DNA of 64,000 nt from Clostridia bacterium (GCA_026414765.1 JAOAIJ010000039.1:98358-162357); one strand, 5' to 3'. Shown: positions 1 through 10,023, numbered from the stretch's first letter. The notes: generated by a model from the sequence alone, not told the origin. Translations and numbers: made by a program.

Positions 1-243
1 GTACTCCTCATACATTTTGGTAAAACTTGTTTGCTGCGGTATTTCGGGTATAGTATTGAATAGGCTTACAGCACTTTCCGGACCGAAGGGGATAAGTAGC
101 TTCAGCATAAGAATTATCCATACTATATAATGCCATTTCGGACTGATTCTGTTTTTTAGTATCGCTTTAAGTATTATTATGACTGCTCCTACAACGCTTG
201 CGTATAAGGATGTGGATAAAACCAGTAAAAACATGGATTCCAT
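1..243 (-). CDS. blaR1: BlaR1/MecR1-type M56 family sensor peptidase, N-terminal part (cut by window edge)
   Basis: Partial gene reading leftward out of the window; 81 codons are visible. The N-terminus starts MESMFLLVLSTSLYASVVGA, a hydrophobic transmembrane segment, followed by a basic stretch and a second one (WHYIVWIILMLKLLIPFGPE), the multi-pass N-terminus typical of M56 sensor proteases. The start is the ATG whose first base is at 243, five bases after the blaI stop, with GGAGGTG from the end of blaI as ribosome site. In this family the membrane protein senses beta-lactam or cell-wall stress and inactivates the partner repressor by proteolysis. The zinc-protease motif and any penicillin-binding sensor domain lie outside the window, so the ligand is unknown. 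The family call rests on the membrane topology and the blaI neighbour. Confidence 0.75.
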   Translation of the reverse strand, partial: MESMFLLVLSTSLYASVVGAVIIILKAILKNRISPKWHYIVWIILMLKLLIPFGPESAVSLFNTIPEIPQQTSFTKMYEEY

Positions 244-248
244 TATTC

Positions 249-620
249 TTACACCTCCTCGTCAAGCAGCTTCTTAAGCTCATTTATTTCTTCTTTTGAA
301 AGTCTTTTTTCTTTTACATAACTTGTTAGCATTAAGTTCAGAGATCCGTTGTATAACCTTTGGAGAAAGGATTTGCTTGCATAGCTTTTATAGTCATCCT
401 CAGATACGTTTGGTGAGTATAAATAAGATTTTCCGTCTATTTTTTTTGCGGTAACCGCTTCTTTCGCTACCAGACGTGCTATGAGTGTATGTATGGTTTT
501 AGGCTTCCAATCGGAAGTCTCTGCAAGTTTCTCAACTATTTGGGTACTTGTGGCATCATGAAGCTCCCATAATATTTTCATTACTTCAAATTCCGCGTCA
601 GATATTTGTGGAATGGACAT
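249..620 (-). CDS. blaI: BlaI/MecI/CopY family transcriptional repressor
   Basis: A 123-residue protein of normal BlaI/MecI length. The N-terminal winged helix shows the family pattern, from ISDAEFEVMKILWE through KPKTIHTLIARLV to a wing with KSYLYSP. The C-terminal helices (about 85-123) would form the dimerisation region that contains the protease-sensitive loop. It represses by binding TACA-N2-TGTA dyads, and two perfect copies lie just upstream over its own promoter. It is translationally adjacent to blaR1 (5-base gap), so the pair is an autoregulated operon. No beta-lactamase gene lies in the window, so the regulated target is unknown and may be only this operon or distant cell-wall genes. 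Confidence 0.93.
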   Translation of the reverse strand: MSIPQISDAEFEVMKILWELHDATSTQIVEKLAETSDWKPKTIHTLIARLVAKEAVTAKKIDGKSYLYSPNVSEDDYKSYASKSFLQRLYNGSLNLMLTSYVKEKRLSKEEINELKKLLDEEV

Positions 621-645
621 TAATAAATCACTCCTAACTATGGAC

Positions 646-695
646 TACATTTGTAAGAATAATTATATACTACACTTGTAAGAAATATTTGTCAA
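646..695 (-). promoter_or_regulatory. blaI-blaR1 promoter with two BlaI-type operators
   Basis: Read on the minus strand: -35 TTGACA (690-695), a 17-base spacer and -10 TAGTAT (667-672). Two dyads of the form TACA-N2-TGTA are present: TACACTTGTA at 671-680, in the spacer and touching the -10, and TACATTTGTA at 646-655, just downstream around the likely transcription start. They are spaced 25 bases start to start. This matches the known BlaI/MecI operator pattern and predicts autorepression. Confidence 0.85.
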
Positions 696-735
696 TAGGT
701 ATGGAAGACTGTGATGATTATTCTCACGTGCAGCA

Positions 736-779
736 AAAAATCCTCGCATGCCAGCAATTTGCTGATTTGTGAGGATTTT
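736..779 (-). terminator. Intrinsic terminator of the argD-carAB-argF-GNAT operon
   Basis: Long hairpin with outer arms AAAATCCTC and GAGGATTTT and an inner CAGCAA/TTGCTG stem. On the minus strand the closing arm runs into TTTTTT, which suits termination of the leftward arginine operon. A T-rich flank also exists on the plus side. The rest of 780-905 shows nothing I recognise. Confidence 0.75.
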
Positions 780-905
780 ATCATGTGCTTGCTCTTGGAT
801 TTACTTGGTCACTATGATTAAAATTTTTGCTTTCCGATAGGCTAGAACTTTTTGTAAAAGTAGAGTTTATTTTGCTAGTTACAGCAGATTATCTCTCATA
901 GATTC

Positions 906-1382
906 TTATTCATACTCTTTGACCAGCAAAGCCCTTACGTAGCCTCTGTCCTTACTGGTTGAATCTATATAGAAACCCCTTCCATAATAAAAACGTACCA
1001 GATCCCTGTATTTTGAAGCTGTATGGAGACTTACCTTTGTAATGCCTTTTGTTTTCAGTATCTTGTCTACAAGATTCATCAATGATTTTCCTATCCCAAT
1101 ATTATGATACTGGAGACATACTCCGAACCTGCTTATATAAGCTGTATTGTCAGGATTTAGCTGCAGTCTGATCGTACCAACGGGTACATCGTCTATAAGG
1201 GCAATATAGACCAGCTTTGTTTCTATATCATTCCGTATGGCATCCACTGATTCTTCCAAGGCTTCCATACTGCCGACCAGACCCGTATCATGCATGTATT
1301 TCTTAAAAGCTTCCTGCATAATGCTCTGAATAGCTTCTGCATCTTCTGTAACAGCTCTTCTGATTAAAAACGAATAATTCAT
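906..1382 (-). CDS. GNAT-family N-acetyltransferase in the arginine operon
   Basis: A 158-residue single-domain GNAT protein. The N-terminus (FLIRRAVTEDAEAIQSIMQE) is the usual first strand and helix. The acetyl-CoA-binding region is visible around residues 85-105 (ISRFGVCLQYHNIGIGKSLM, with a Q/R-x-x-x-G-x-G/A-like turn), followed by the late GNAT segment VRFYYGRGFYIDS. It is the last gene of argD-carA-carB-argF, 20 bases after argF, and so is probably cotranscribed and arginine-regulated. The acyl acceptor cannot be read from the sequence. Its position makes N-acetylglutamate synthesis an attractive guess, but it lacks the kinase-like domain of classical ArgA, and a protein or small-molecule acetyltransferase is equally possible. 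Confidence 0.85.
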   Translation of the reverse strand: MNYSFLIRRAVTEDAEAIQSIMQEAFKKYMHDTGLVGSMEALEESVDAIRNDIETKLVYIALIDDVPVGTIRLQLNPDNTAYISRFGVCLQYHNIGIGKSLMNLVDKILKTKGITKVSLHTASKYRDLVRFYYGRGFYIDSTSKDRGYVRALLVKEYE

Positions 1383-1402
1383 TTCGCACTTACCTCTAAA
1401 TC

Positions 1403-2323
1403 TTATTTATTCATAAGAAGTGCCATGATAGCCTTCTGTACATGCAGTCTGTTTTCTGCCTCATCGAAAATGACAGATTGAGGCCCATCCAGAATTTCTT
1501 CGGTTACTTCATAGCCCCTGTAAGCAGGCAAGCAATGAAGGAATATGGCATCTTCCTTGGCATGTGATAATAACTCACTGTTTACCTGGTAAGGCATGAA
1601 TAATTTTACCCGCTGTTCCTTCTCAGCTTCCTGACCCATACTAACCCATGTATCTGTATATATTACATCAGCATCCTTTACAGCTTCTACAGGGTCTTGC
1701 GTTAGGATAATCTCCGAGCCTGAAAGTTTTGAATCCTCATGTGCTTCAAAAGTTATGTTTCTATCGCACTCATAACCTTTTGGCGTTGCAACGGCTATAT
1801 CCATTCCGACCTTAGCGCAGCCATGCAGTAAAGAGTTTGCCACGTTATTGCCATCTCCTACATATGCAAGCTTCAGTCCTTTCAGTGTACCCTTATGTTC
1901 ATATACGGTAAACAAATCAGCCAATATCTGACATGGGTGCATTAAATCAGTCAAACCGTTTATTACTGGGATGTTCCCGAATTTGGCCAGCTCTTCCACA
2001 TCACTGTGTTTATATGTTCGGATCATTATTCCGTCAATATATCTGGATAAAACCTGAGCTGTATCATAAATGGTTTCCCCACGGCCCAACTGAATGTCAT
2101 TGGAGCTAAGGAAAAGGGAATAGCCCCCTAACTGATACATACCCACCTCAAAAGATACCCTTGTTCTGGTAGAAGATTTGGTAAATATCATGCCAAGGGT
2201 CTTACCTTTCAGAATATGATGCTGGATACCTTCTTTTGTTTGTCTTTTGAGTTTTTCAGCAAGTTTGAATATTTCTTCAAAATCTTCGATAGTCAGATCA
2301 TAAAGACTGATTAAGTGCTTCAT
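1403..2323 (-). CDS. argF: Ornithine carbamoyltransferase
   Basis: A 306-residue enzyme that makes citrulline from ornithine and carbamoyl phosphate in the cytoplasm. The carbamoyl-phosphate motif SSTRTRVSFE lies near residue 50, the HPCQ motif (MHPCQILADL) near 130, and the ornithine-binding segments DTWVSMGQE and FLHCLPAYRG lie in the C-terminal domain. I place the start at the ATG at 2323 (MKHLISLYDLT): GGAGG lies nine bases upstream, and the longer frame opening at 2347 would place that ribosome site inside the gene. It lies downstream of carB in the argD operon, which supplies its substrate carbamoyl phosphate. Confidence 0.96.
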   Translation of the reverse strand: MKHLISLYDLTIEDFEEIFKLAEKLKRQTKEGIQHHILKGKTLGMIFTKSSTRTRVSFEVGMYQLGGYSLFLSSNDIQLGRGETIYDTAQVLSRYIDGIMIRTYKHSDVEELAKFGNIPVINGLTDLMHPCQILADLFTVYEHKGTLKGLKLAYVGDGNNVANSLLHGCAKVGMDIAVATPKGYECDRNITFEAHEDSKLSGSEIILTQDPVEAVKDADVIYTDTWVSMGQEAEKEQRVKLFMPYQVNSELLSHAKEDAIFLHCLPAYRGYEVTEEILDGPQSVIFDEAENRLHVQKAIMALLMNK

Positions 2324-2387
2324 AGTAGTCAACCTCCACATTAACATAGCAAATTTTCTAAAACTCTAATATCAATCTAATTTTTAT

Positions 2388-5300
2388 TTACTGTATGCAG
2401 CCCGAGTAAGCAGAATAATCATCCAAAGAATATATTTCTGTTTCTCTTTGATGTATTATGTGATCTATTACCTGAAGGGCTGCTTTGGTAGTATCCAGTG
2501 AAGTTATACAGGGAACATTGTATTCGATAGCAGTCCTTCTCAGAAGAAATCCGAGTCTGGAAGCAATCTTCCCCTTTGTTGGAGTATTTATTATAAACTG
2601 TACCTTATCATTCTTGATATAATCTATAATATCATCACTTGATACAGCATCAACTTCTACACCTGCTCCTGATAGGAAATTATAGGTATCTTCAGTTGCC
2701 ATGAGTCTGAAATTCAGTTCTGAAAGCCTGTGAGCTATATCAATACATTCGTCCTTATCCCTGTCAGCTACTGAGAGCAGAACACTTCCGCCAAGCGGGA
2801 TCTTGAGGCCGGAAGCGACAAATGCTTTATACAAGGCACTGAGGAAATCCTTGTCTACGCCCATAACTTCGCCTGTAGACTTCATTTCAGGTCCAAGGAA
2901 CGTATCAACTGTGGCCAGTTTTGAGAAAGAAAATACGGGAGCTTTTACAGCTGTAAATTCCGTCTCTTTTGCAAGTCCCGGTTTATAGCCAAGGTCTTTG
3001 AGTTTTTTACCCATTATGAGCTTTGTAGCAACATTTACCATAGGTATCCCTGTTATTTTACTCATAACCGGAACTGTACGGCTTGCACGTGGGTTAACTT
3101 CAATTACATAAACCTTGTTGTTTTCATCAAGTACAAATTGTATATTGAATAATCCTTTAACATTTAAAGCTTTAGCAAGCTTCATTGTATAATCCACAAC
3201 AGTATCTTTCGTTTTTTTATCGAGAGTTCTCGGGGGGTATATGGCTATACTGTCGCCTGAGTGTACTCCGGCTCTTTCCACATGTTCCATTATACCTGGG
3301 ATAAGCACCTCGGTACCGTCGCATATTCCATCTACTTCAACTTCCTTACCTGTAATATACTTATCTATCAATATCGGATGTTTGGTAGATATATCAACAG
3401 CAAGGCTCATATATTCCTCAAGAGCCGAATCATTATACACGATTTCCATAGCTCTGCCGCCTAGCACGTAAGAAGGTCTTACAAGCACCGGATACCCGAT
3501 TTTGGCTGCAACTTCTTTAGCTTGATCAAATGAGAAAACTGTATTTCCGGGAGGGATAGGAATATCAAGTTCTTCAAGCAACTTAAGAAATTTATCCCTG
3601 TCCTCGGCTATGTCGATGTCTTCTACATTGGTACCCAGAATTTTTACACCTTCCTTGTGCAGAGGACCTGCAAGGTTGATAGCTGTCTGCCCTCCAAACT
3701 GAACAATAACCCCAATCGGTTTTTCTTTTCTTATAATATCCAATACGCATTCCTTGGTAAGGGGTTCAAAATAGAGCTTATCTGATGTATCGAAATCTGT
3801 GCTGACAGTTTCGGGATTGTTGTTTATGATAATCGACTCAAGGTTGAGTTCTTTAAGCGCTCTTACAGAGTGAACGCTGCAGTAGTCAAATTCTATTCCC
3901 TGCCCGATTCTTATAGGGCCTGAGCCGATAACAAGAACCTTTTCGTTTTCCGATACGATAACATCATCTTTTTCTTCATAGGTAGAGTAATAGTAAGGTG
4001 TAACGGCTTCAAACTCACCTGCACAAGTATCAACAATTTTATATACGGGATTTATGGGATACTTATCTCTCAGCTCCAGTATACTTTCAAGGGAAACATT
4101 AGCCAGATTTGCAATATATGAATCACCAAAGCCTATTTTCTTTGCCCTTGAGTATAAGTCATAGTCGAGCCATGCAATACCTGCACGTTTGATTTCTTCC
4201 GCAAGCTTTACTATTTTTTTGAGCTTTCTAATAAAGAACTCATCTATTTTGGTGATATTGACGATTTCTCCGGCAGTAACACCTTTCTGAAGAGCCTTGC
4301 ATATAGCAAAAATCCTCTGGTCATTAGGTTTTTTTATTGATTCAATGAGCTCTTCCTTTGTTTTATTTTCAAATAGACTTAAACCCAACTGATAGTTGAA
4401 TTTTATATCAAGTGAATCTATAGCTTTCAGCAGTGATTCTTCAAAAGTTCTGCCGATAGCCATTACTTCTCCGGTCGCCTTCATCTGTGTACCCAGACTT
4501 CTGTCTGCAGTAGTGAATTTATCGAAGGGCCACCTTGGAACCTTTGTGACAACATAGTCGAGTGAAGGTTCAAAGCATGCATAGGTGTTCTGAGTTACCG
4601 AGTTTTTTATCTCATCAAGGTTAAGGCCTATAGCAATCTTTGCTGCAACCCTTGCAATAGGGTAGCCTGTAGCCTTTGAAGCAAGGGCGCTGGAACGGCT
4701 TACCCTTGGGTTAACTTCGATAACGACATATTCAAGACTTAAAGGATTTAGGGCGTATTGGATATTACACCCACCTTTTATATCAAGAGCACGTATGACT
4801 TTAATAGAAGCAGAACGGAGCATCTGATATTCTATATCTGACAGAGTCTGACTCGGTGCAACAACTATACTGTCTCCCGTATGAACACCTACCGGGTCGA
4901 AGTTTTCCATATTACATATGATAATACAGTTATCTGCGCCGTCTCTGACTACTTCATATTCTATTTCCTTCCATCCCGCAACACTCTGTTCAAGCAAAAC
5001 CTGATTAATCATACTGAGCTTCAGACCTTTACCGCAAATGTACCTGAACTCATCCATATCATTTGCTATGCCTCCGCCTGTTCCACCTAGAGTGTAGGCC
5101 GGACGTATTATAATGGGAAAGCCGACCTCTTCGGCAAAGGCGACAGCATCGGTCAGGGTTGTTACTATAGTACTGTGAGGAACCTTTTCACCTATTTCCT
5201 GCATAGTACGTTTAAATAATTCTCTGTCTTCGGCTTTTTTTATTGACTGAAGTGAAGTTCCCAAAAGCTCCACGTTCATCTCTTCGAGGATGCCGTCATT

Positions 5301-5609
5301 AGCTAGTTCTACTGCCATATTAAGGCCTGTTTGGCCGCCGAGGGATGCAAGTATTCCGTCAGGTTTTTCCTTTTTAATTATTTGTTTCACAAACTCTAGA
5401 GAAATAGGCTCTATATAAACTTTATCCGCAACTTCGGCATCGGTCATAATGGTAGCGGGGTTACTGTTTACAAGTACTACTTCGATTCCTTCTTCTTTAA
5501 GGGATTTGCAGGCCTGCGTTCCTGAATAATCAAACTCTGCAGCCTGACCGATTATTATGGGACCTGAACCTATCACAAGTACTTTTTTAATATTTTCAAT
5601 TTTTGGCAT
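2388..5609 (-). CDS. carB: Carbamoyl-phosphate synthase large subunit
   Basis: A 1073-residue protein, the normal full length for CarB. It has two homologous ATP-grasp halves, each opening with a Rossmann-like [12 protein letters not shown] segment (near residues 9 and 560). Each half contains the glycine-rich loop ([10 protein letters not shown] in the first, VLGGRAMEI in the second) and an EVNPR motif. The C-terminal domain from about residue 940 is the allosteric MGS-like domain, with [14 protein letters not shown] and [10 protein letters not shown]. It uses ammonia from CarA, bicarbonate and two ATP. It lies 13 bases after carA. In this arginine operon its product feeds ArgF, although the enzyme may also supply pyrimidines. 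Confidence 0.97.
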   Translation of the reverse strand: MPKIENIKKVLVIGSGPIIIGQAAEFDYSGTQACKSLKEEGIEVVLVNSNPATIMTDAEVADKVYIEPISLEFVKQIIKKEKPDGILASLGGQTGLNMAVELANDGILEEMNVELLGTSLQSIKKAEDRELFKRTMQEIGEKVPHSTIVTTLTDAVAFAEEVGFPIIIRPAYTLGGTGGGIANDMDEFRYICGKGLKLSMINQVLLEQSVAGWKEIEYEVVRDGADNCIIICNMENFDPVGVHTGDSIVVAPSQTLSDIEYQMLRSASIKVIRALDIKGGCNIQYALNPLSLEYVVIEVNPRVSRSSALASKATGYPIARVAAKIAIGLNLDEIKNSVTQNTYACFEPSLDYVVTKVPRWPFDKFTTADRSLGTQMKATGEVMAIGRTFEESLLKAIDSLDIKFNYQLGLSLFENKTKEELIESIKKPNDQRIFAICKALQKGVTAGEIVNITKIDEFFIRKLKKIVKLAEEIKRAGIAWLDYDLYSRAKKIGFGDSYIANLANVSLESILELRDKYPINPVYKIVDTCAGEFEAVTPYYYSTYEEKDDVIVSENEKVLVIGSGPIRIGQGIEFDYCSVHSVRALKELNLESIIINNNPETVSTDFDTSDKLYFEPLTKECVLDIIRKEKPIGVIVQFGGQTAINLAGPLHKEGVKILGTNVEDIDIAEDRDKFLKLLEELDIPIPPGNTVFSFDQAKEVAAKIGYPVLVRPSYVLGGRAMEIVYNDSALEEYMSLAVDISTKHPILIDKYITGKEVEVDGICDGTEVLIPGIMEHVERAGVHSGDSIAIYPPRTLDKKTKDTVVDYTMKLAKALNVKGLFNIQFVLDENNKVYVIEVNPRASRTVPVMSKITGIPMVNVATKLIMGKKLKDLGYKPGLAKETEFTAVKAPVFSFSKLATVDTFLGPEMKSTGEVMGVDKDFLSALYKAFVASGLKIPLGGSVLLSVADRDKDECIDIAHRLSELNFRLMATEDTYNFLSGAGVEVDAVSSDDIIDYIKNDKVQFIINTPTKGKIASRLGFLLRRTAIEYNVPCITSLDTTKAALQVIDHIIHQRETEIYSLDDYSAYSGCIQ

Positions 5610-5622
5610 AAAGAACCTCCAC

Positions 5623-6693
5623 CTATTTCACCTGTTTTTCCATCATCCTGATGAAGTCATCAAAGATGTATGCTGAGTCCTGAGGCCCTGGTGCTGCTTC
5701 AGGATGGTACTGAACACTTATGATAGGCATGAACTTATGCCTGAAACCTTCTACAGTGCCATCATTTACATTCAGATGTGTTATTGTTATATCCGGACTA
5801 AAATCTTTTTTTAGTGCGTAGTTGTGATTCTGTGACGTTATATAGCAGCGGCCTGTGGTAAAGTCTTTCACAGGGTGGTTGCCGCCGTGGTGCCCGAACT
5901 TTAATTTATAGGTGTCTCCGCCTAAAGACAGACCCAGCAGCTGATGTCCCAGACATATCCCCAGCATTGGCTTCCTGCCGAGAATTTTTTGTATGTTGGA
6001 TTTTATCATAGGGAGATCCATAGGATCACCGGGGCCGTTGGACAGTAATATCCCATCCGGATTATAGCCCATGATTTCTTCAACGGATGAAAATGCAGGG
6101 AGTATAAATATATCACAATCCCTTTTTTCAAGAGATCTGACGATATTGTATTTTACTCCGAAATCAAGAAGTACAACTCTTTTGCCCGTACCAGGTTTGT
6201 GTATGGGAGTTTTGGTGGTCACTTCCATTACAAGATTTCTTTTTGCATCCTTCTTCTGTTTTAGTTTTTCCAGCAGTATGTCTATATTTCCGCACTCTGT
6301 AGAGATAATCCCATACATGCTTCCAAATTTCCTTATATGCTGAGTGAGTGCTCGGGTGTCAATTCCCTTTATCCCGATAATGTAGTTTTTTGTAAAGTAT
6401 TCTTCGGGATTTACACTGTATCTCCAGTTACTGGGAGCATCGCATAACTCTTTTACGATAAAGCCCTGTATATGAGGTTTATAGGATTCATCGTCAAATT
6501 CATTGAAACCGTAGTTTCCTATCAAGGGATAAGTCATAGTAACAATTTGACCGTTATAGGACGGGTCTGTGGATATTTCCTGATATCCTGTCATACAGGT
6601 ATTGAATACAACCTCACCTATAGTTTCGCCGTGATGACCAAAGGCCTCACCGGAAAAATATGTTCCATCTTCTAAAACTAAAACAGATTTCAT
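5623..6693 (-). CDS. carA: Carbamoyl-phosphate synthase small (glutaminase) subunit
   Basis: A 356-residue class I glutamine amidotransferase subunit that releases ammonia from glutamine and passes it to CarB. The N-terminal CarA domain has the characteristic [20 protein letters not shown]. The C-terminal glutaminase domain carries the nucleophilic cysteine in [15 protein letters not shown] and the His-Glu pair in [12 protein letters not shown]. It starts two bases from the end of argD, so the two are translationally coupled, and is followed by carB. Confidence 0.97.
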   Translation of the reverse strand: MKSVLVLEDGTYFSGEAFGHHGETIGEVVFNTCMTGYQEISTDPSYNGQIVTMTYPLIGNYGFNEFDDESYKPHIQGFIVKELCDAPSNWRYSVNPEEYFTKNYIIGIKGIDTRALTQHIRKFGSMYGIISTECGNIDILLEKLKQKKDAKRNLVMEVTTKTPIHKPGTGKRVVLLDFGVKYNIVRSLEKRDCDIFILPAFSSVEEIMGYNPDGILLSNGPGDPMDLPMIKSNIQKILGRKPMLGICLGHQLLGLSLGGDTYKLKFGHHGGNHPVKDFTTGRCYITSQNHNYALKKDFSPDITITHLNVNDGTVEGFRHKFMPIISVQYHPEAAPGPQDSAYIFDDFIRMMEKQVK

Positions 6694-6695
6694 AT

Positions 6696-7901
6696 TTATT
6701 GATCCCCTATTTCAAATAATATTTTATCAAGTACATCTATTATTCCGTCGATATCCTTTTCTGTAACGATAAGAGGGGGAAGTATCCTTAAAACATTACT
6801 TCCTACATTGCCTAACAGATAACCCTCTATCATGCATTTATCCTTTATTTCCTTGGCTTTGTCAATGGAAAGTTCTACTCCGATCATTAACCCCTTGCCC
6901 CTGACCTCGGAAATTGAGCTATGTTTTGCTTTCAGGCCAAGAAGTTTCTCCATGAAATAGTTGCCTGCCTTATGTGCATTGTCTATTAAGTTATCGTTTA
7001 GCATTGCATCCATAACTGCCAAACCTGCCGCACACGCTAGCGGATTTCCCCCGAAGGTGGACCCGTGGTCTCCTGGCTCAAAGCTGTCAGCAACTGATTT
7101 TTTAGCACAGATGGCGCCTATTGGAACTCCTCCGCCAAGAGCTTTAGCTAAAGTAAATATATCCGGCTCTATACCAAAGTGCTCATAGCCGAAAAGTTTA
7201 CCTGTTCTGCCTATACCGCACTGTACTTCATCAAAAATCAGAAGTAAGCCGTTTTTGTCACACAACTTTTTTACACCTTTCATATATTCGGGTGTAAGGG
7301 GATGAACACCGCTTTCACCTTGTATGGGTTCAAGCATTATTGCACAAGTCTTGCTGCAAATTGCTTTTTCGAGTGAAGCAAGATCGTTTATCGGCACATT
7401 GACAAAGCTTGGTGTAAGGGGATAATAGGGTTTCTGATATTTTGGTTGTCCGGTGGCGGCAACGGTAGCAAGGGTTCTGCCGTGAAAAGAGTTTGTGAGT
7501 GTTATTATTTCGTGCTTTTCCGGCTGTCCCTTTTTATAGAAGTGAATCCTTGCAAGCTTTATGGCACCTTCGTTTGCTTCCGCTCCACTGTTTGAAAAAA
7601 AGACTTTGTCCGCACAGGAATTTTCTACAATTACTTTTGCAAGCTTTGACTGTGGTTCAATATAATAAAGGTTGGAACAGTGTATGAGCTTTTCGGCTTG
7701 CTCCTTTATTGCATTCACAAGCTTTGGATGCGCATGTCCCAGTGAACTCACAGCTATTCCTGAAAAAAAGTCGGAGTACTTTCTGCCTTCAGTATCCCAG
7801 AGGTTGATGCCTTTTCCATATGTAAAGCATACAGGTGTTCTGCTGCCAAAAGTATTCATGAAGTATTCCTGATCCATTTTCATTATGTCTAATAAATCCA
7901 T
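6696..7901 (-). CDS. argD: Acetylornithine aminotransferase
   Basis: A 401-residue fold-type I PLP aminotransferase converting N-acetylglutamate semialdehyde to N-acetylornithine. Visible family marks are the cofactor-binding SGAEANEGAIKLAR, FHGRTLATVAATGQ, the Asp in LLIFDEVQCGIGRTG, and the Schiff-base lysine in FTLAKALGGGVPIGA. I choose the ATG at 7901 (MDLLDIMKMDQEYF) because GGGAGG lies six bases before it; the frame is open to 7940 but has no ribosome site there. It is the first gene of argD-carA-carB-argF-GNAT and has an ArgR-type promoter at 7970-7999. Confidence 0.95.
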   Translation of the reverse strand: MDLLDIMKMDQEYFMNTFGSRTPVCFTYGKGINLWDTEGRKYSDFFSGIAVSSLGHAHPKLVNAIKEQAEKLIHCSNLYYIEPQSKLAKVIVENSCADKVFFSNSGAEANEGAIKLARIHFYKKGQPEKHEIITLTNSFHGRTLATVAATGQPKYQKPYYPLTPSFVNVPINDLASLEKAICSKTCAIMLEPIQGESGVHPLTPEYMKGVKKLCDKNGLLLIFDEVQCGIGRTGKLFGYEHFGIEPDIFTLAKALGGGVPIGAICAKKSVADSFEPGDHGSTFGGNPLACAAGLAVMDAMLNDNLIDNAHKAGNYFMEKLLGLKAKHSSISEVRGKGLMIGVELSIDKAKEIKDKCMIEGYLLGNVGSNVLRILPPLIVTEKDIDGIIDVLDKILFEIGDQ

Positions 7902-7969
7902 GTTAACCTCCCAAAAGTCTGACTTATAGATGCTTGGCATTATTTGAACTATATTGAATAGTATTTATA

Positions 7970-7999
7970 ATTATACATTCAGATGCATAAAAATGCAAT
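7970..7999 (-). promoter_or_regulatory. argD operon promoter with ArgR/AhrC box
   Basis: Read leftward: -35 TTGCAT (7993-7998), a 17-base spacer and -10 TATAAT (7970-7975). On the plus strand the overlapping sequence GATGCATAAAAATGCAAT (7982-7999) closely fits the Bacillus ARG-box pattern CATGAATAAAAATKCAAK. The box covers the -35 and half the spacer, so bound ArgR would block polymerase. The argB promoter has the same construction. Confidence 0.7.
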
Positions 8000-8083
8000 A
8001 TTAATATTTCTATGGTTTCCAGGTAGACATGCACATCTATATATTTTATACGCTGGAAAATAAGCAGTAATTTCCCATATATT

Positions 8084-8112
8084 AAATAAAGCTGCTGACA
8101 TTAGTCAACAGC
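8084..8112 (-). terminator. Probable terminator of the PilZ gene
   Basis: On the minus strand GCTGTTGAC, a four-base loop and GTCAGCAGC form a nine-pair stem with one G-U pair, followed by TTTATTT. It lies about 50 bases downstream of the PilZ stop and upstream of the argD promoter, which separates the two units. Confidence 0.55.
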
Positions 8113-8162
8113 ATTTACTTAACAAGGTTTTCAATATATGTTTGACATTTGGAAAACGTTGT

Positions 8163-8915
8163 CTATATAAGTCCTCTGATATTTTCAAAGAAATTCACTT
8201 GCAGGGCAGCTATATCCTCATCCAGTTCAGCGAGATAGTTTGAAAGTATAATACTGTTTTCTTCGGTCATATCTACAAACTGCATGCTATAGCTGAACTG
8301 TCCGTTTTTAACACTTTTCCTTATTACTTTGCCCCTGCCGGATATTGTCTGATTCCCGGGCAGATAAACAGATACTTCCGATTCTTCGCCATAATCAAAT
8401 TCATGTTTTGATAAGAAAGCAATACCGCCAAGGCATATATTTGTAACAATAGAAAAATTCTTTGTATCTTCCCATAATGGCTTTATGCTTGCTGGCAGGT
8501 AAATGTCGTATCTGGGAAATGCTCTGGTATTGACAAGCTCTTCAACTTTATGTATGGTCATAAGGACGTGTGATGGATACTCCGGACATATGTCTGATAT
8601 GCTTCCTTCAAACAGGTATTCAAAAAATTCATTTGTAAGCTTTAATGTAATTTTCAGATCTTTTGCAATAATGTTTTCCAGATAGCTTTCTAAAAGGCAA
8701 ATATATGCTTTGTCCTCTTCGCATTTGTAAATGATGTTCTTATACCATGCAGCACTTGATCCAAGTCTGGTACTAACGATCAAGCCTTCTTTTAAAATGG
8801 ATGATGAAAAATTAGGATTCAAGAGCATTAGCCCCCACTCTTTATTATGAGATTGTAAATTAAGGTTTTGAAACGCCATGGTAGAGTTAGGGTATTTTTT
8901 CTCAAACCAGTTCAT
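8163..8915 (-). CDS. PilZ-domain cyclic-di-GMP-binding protein (YcgR-like)
   Basis: A 250-residue protein with a two-part YcgR-like layout: an N-terminal beta-rich region (about 1-125) and a C-terminal PilZ domain from residue 131. The c-di-GMP signature is present as R131-AFP-R135 and the second motif N159-ICLG-G164, which fits [D/N]-x-[S/A]-x-x-G except for a Cys at the small-residue position. Such proteins sense c-di-GMP and often brake flagellar motility or alter surface behaviour. The ribosome site is weak. The gene sits between argB and the argD operon with its own terminator, so it is probably an independent unit with no metabolic link to arginine. Confidence 0.82.
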   Translation of the reverse strand: MNWFEKKYPNSTMAFQNLNLQSHNKEWGLMLLNPNFSSSILKEGLIVSTRLGSSAAWYKNIIYKCEEDKAYICLLESYLENIIAKDLKITLKLTNEFFEYLFEGSISDICPEYPSHVLMTIHKVEELVNTRAFPRYDIYLPASIKPLWEDTKNFSIVTNICLGGIAFLSKHEFDYGEESEVSVYLPGNQTISGRGKVIRKSVKNGQFSYSMQFVDMTEENSIILSNYLAELDEDIAALQVNFFENIRGLI

Positions 8916-9036
8916 TTCAAATCTTAACTATATATAAATAATATTCTGCAAAATGATATAAATTCCTTCAAAAATTTGCTAGTTTTTGATGAATTTTAAA
9001 AAAAATTTTTGTATAAAAACATACCAGCCCTTATAA

Positions 9037-9070
9037 TGGAACAAAGCCCGGATTTCCGGGCTTTGTTCCA
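9037..9070 (-). terminator. Hairpin terminator after argB
   Basis: Near-perfect palindrome with 15-base arms (TGGAACAAAGCCCGG and its complement) around a four-base loop, starting six bases beyond the argB stop. The U-tract on the minus strand is poor (CCATTATAAGG), so it may act as a 3' stabiliser as well as a terminator. Confidence 0.6.
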
Positions 9071-9075
9071 TCTTA

Positions 9076-9990
9076 TTATATCTGTTCCTGACTATGGTAT
9101 AATACTTTTTCCTTCATTATCATGGTACCTATACCTTTATAGGTGAAAATTTCAAGCAATATGCAGTGGGGAATTCTGCCGTCGATTATGTGTGTGCGTC
9201 CGACACCTTTTTCCAAAGCTTCTATACAACCCAATACTTTTGGTATCATACCACCGTCGATAACCTTTTTATCTATAAGGTCATGGACTTCCTTTGCTGT
9301 AAGCGCTGTCAGAATGTCGCTGCTGTCTTTGGACATTTTTACACCTTCAACATCGGTCAACAGCATCAGCTTCTCTGCCTTTAATGCTGCTGCTATTTCA
9401 CCTGCTACCGTATCTGCATTTATATTGTAGCTTTCACCATTAGGGCCTACTCCTATTGGGGCTACTACAGGAATATATTCGTCTCTGGCTATCAAGTCAA
9501 GAACTTTTGAATTAATTCTGGTGATTTTCCCTACATGGCCAAGGTCAACTTCTTTTCCGTCAACAGTAGTTTTATACTGTTCACATTCTATCAACCTTCC
9601 GTCTATACCGCAAAGGCCTATCGCATTACCGCCTTTCTGATTTAGAAGAGAAACTATTTCCTTGTTGGTTTTTCCGACAAGAACCATTTGGGCTACTTCC
9701 ATTGTTGCTGCATCCGTTACTCTGAGACCATTTACAAACTGGCTTTTTATGTCGAATTTTTCCAGGGCCTTATTGATCTCAGGGCCTCCTCCGTGGACTA
9801 CTACAGGATTCATACCTATATACTTCAGCAGAGTTATGTCTTCCATTACGGAATTTTTAAGCTCATCATTTATCATTGCATTGCCGCCATACTTTATCAC
9901 AATTGTCTTTCCATAAAGCTTTTGTATATAAGGTAAAGCTTCAATCAGGATTTCTGCCTTTTTAATAATTGGTTCCATAAAACTATTCAT
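9076..9990 (-). CDS. argB: Acetylglutamate kinase
   Basis: A 304-residue amino-acid-kinase-family enzyme that phosphorylates N-acetylglutamate. Seen directly: [11 protein letters not shown] (ATP/phosphate lysine and glycine loop), [10 protein letters not shown] (substrate loop), and the C-terminal [13 protein letters not shown] and IDGGMIPKV. About 25 residues, probably helical, precede the kinase fold; such a helix is known in arginine-inhibited hexameric enzymes, so feedback inhibition is plausible but inferred. The start at 9990 ([11 protein letters not shown]) is preceded by GGAGG; the frame open to 10044 lacks one. The gene stands alone, with an ArgR-type promoter and a structured leader upstream. 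argC and argJ are not in the window. Confidence 0.95.
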   Translation of the reverse strand: MNSFMEPIIKKAEILIEALPYIQKLYGKTIVIKYGGNAMINDELKNSVMEDITLLKYIGMNPVVVHGGGPEINKALEKFDIKSQFVNGLRVTDAATMEVAQMVLVGKTNKEIVSLLNQKGGNAIGLCGIDGRLIECEQYKTTVDGKEVDLGHVGKITRINSKVLDLIARDEYIPVVAPIGVGPNGESYNINADTVAGEIAAALKAEKLMLLTDVEGVKMSKDSSDILTALTAKEVHDLIDKKVIDGGMIPKVLGCIEALEKGVGRTHIIDGRIPHCILLEIFTYKGIGTMIMKEKVLYHSQEQI

Positions 9991-10023
9991 TATTATAATC
10001 CTCCATTTACCTGAATAAACGTG

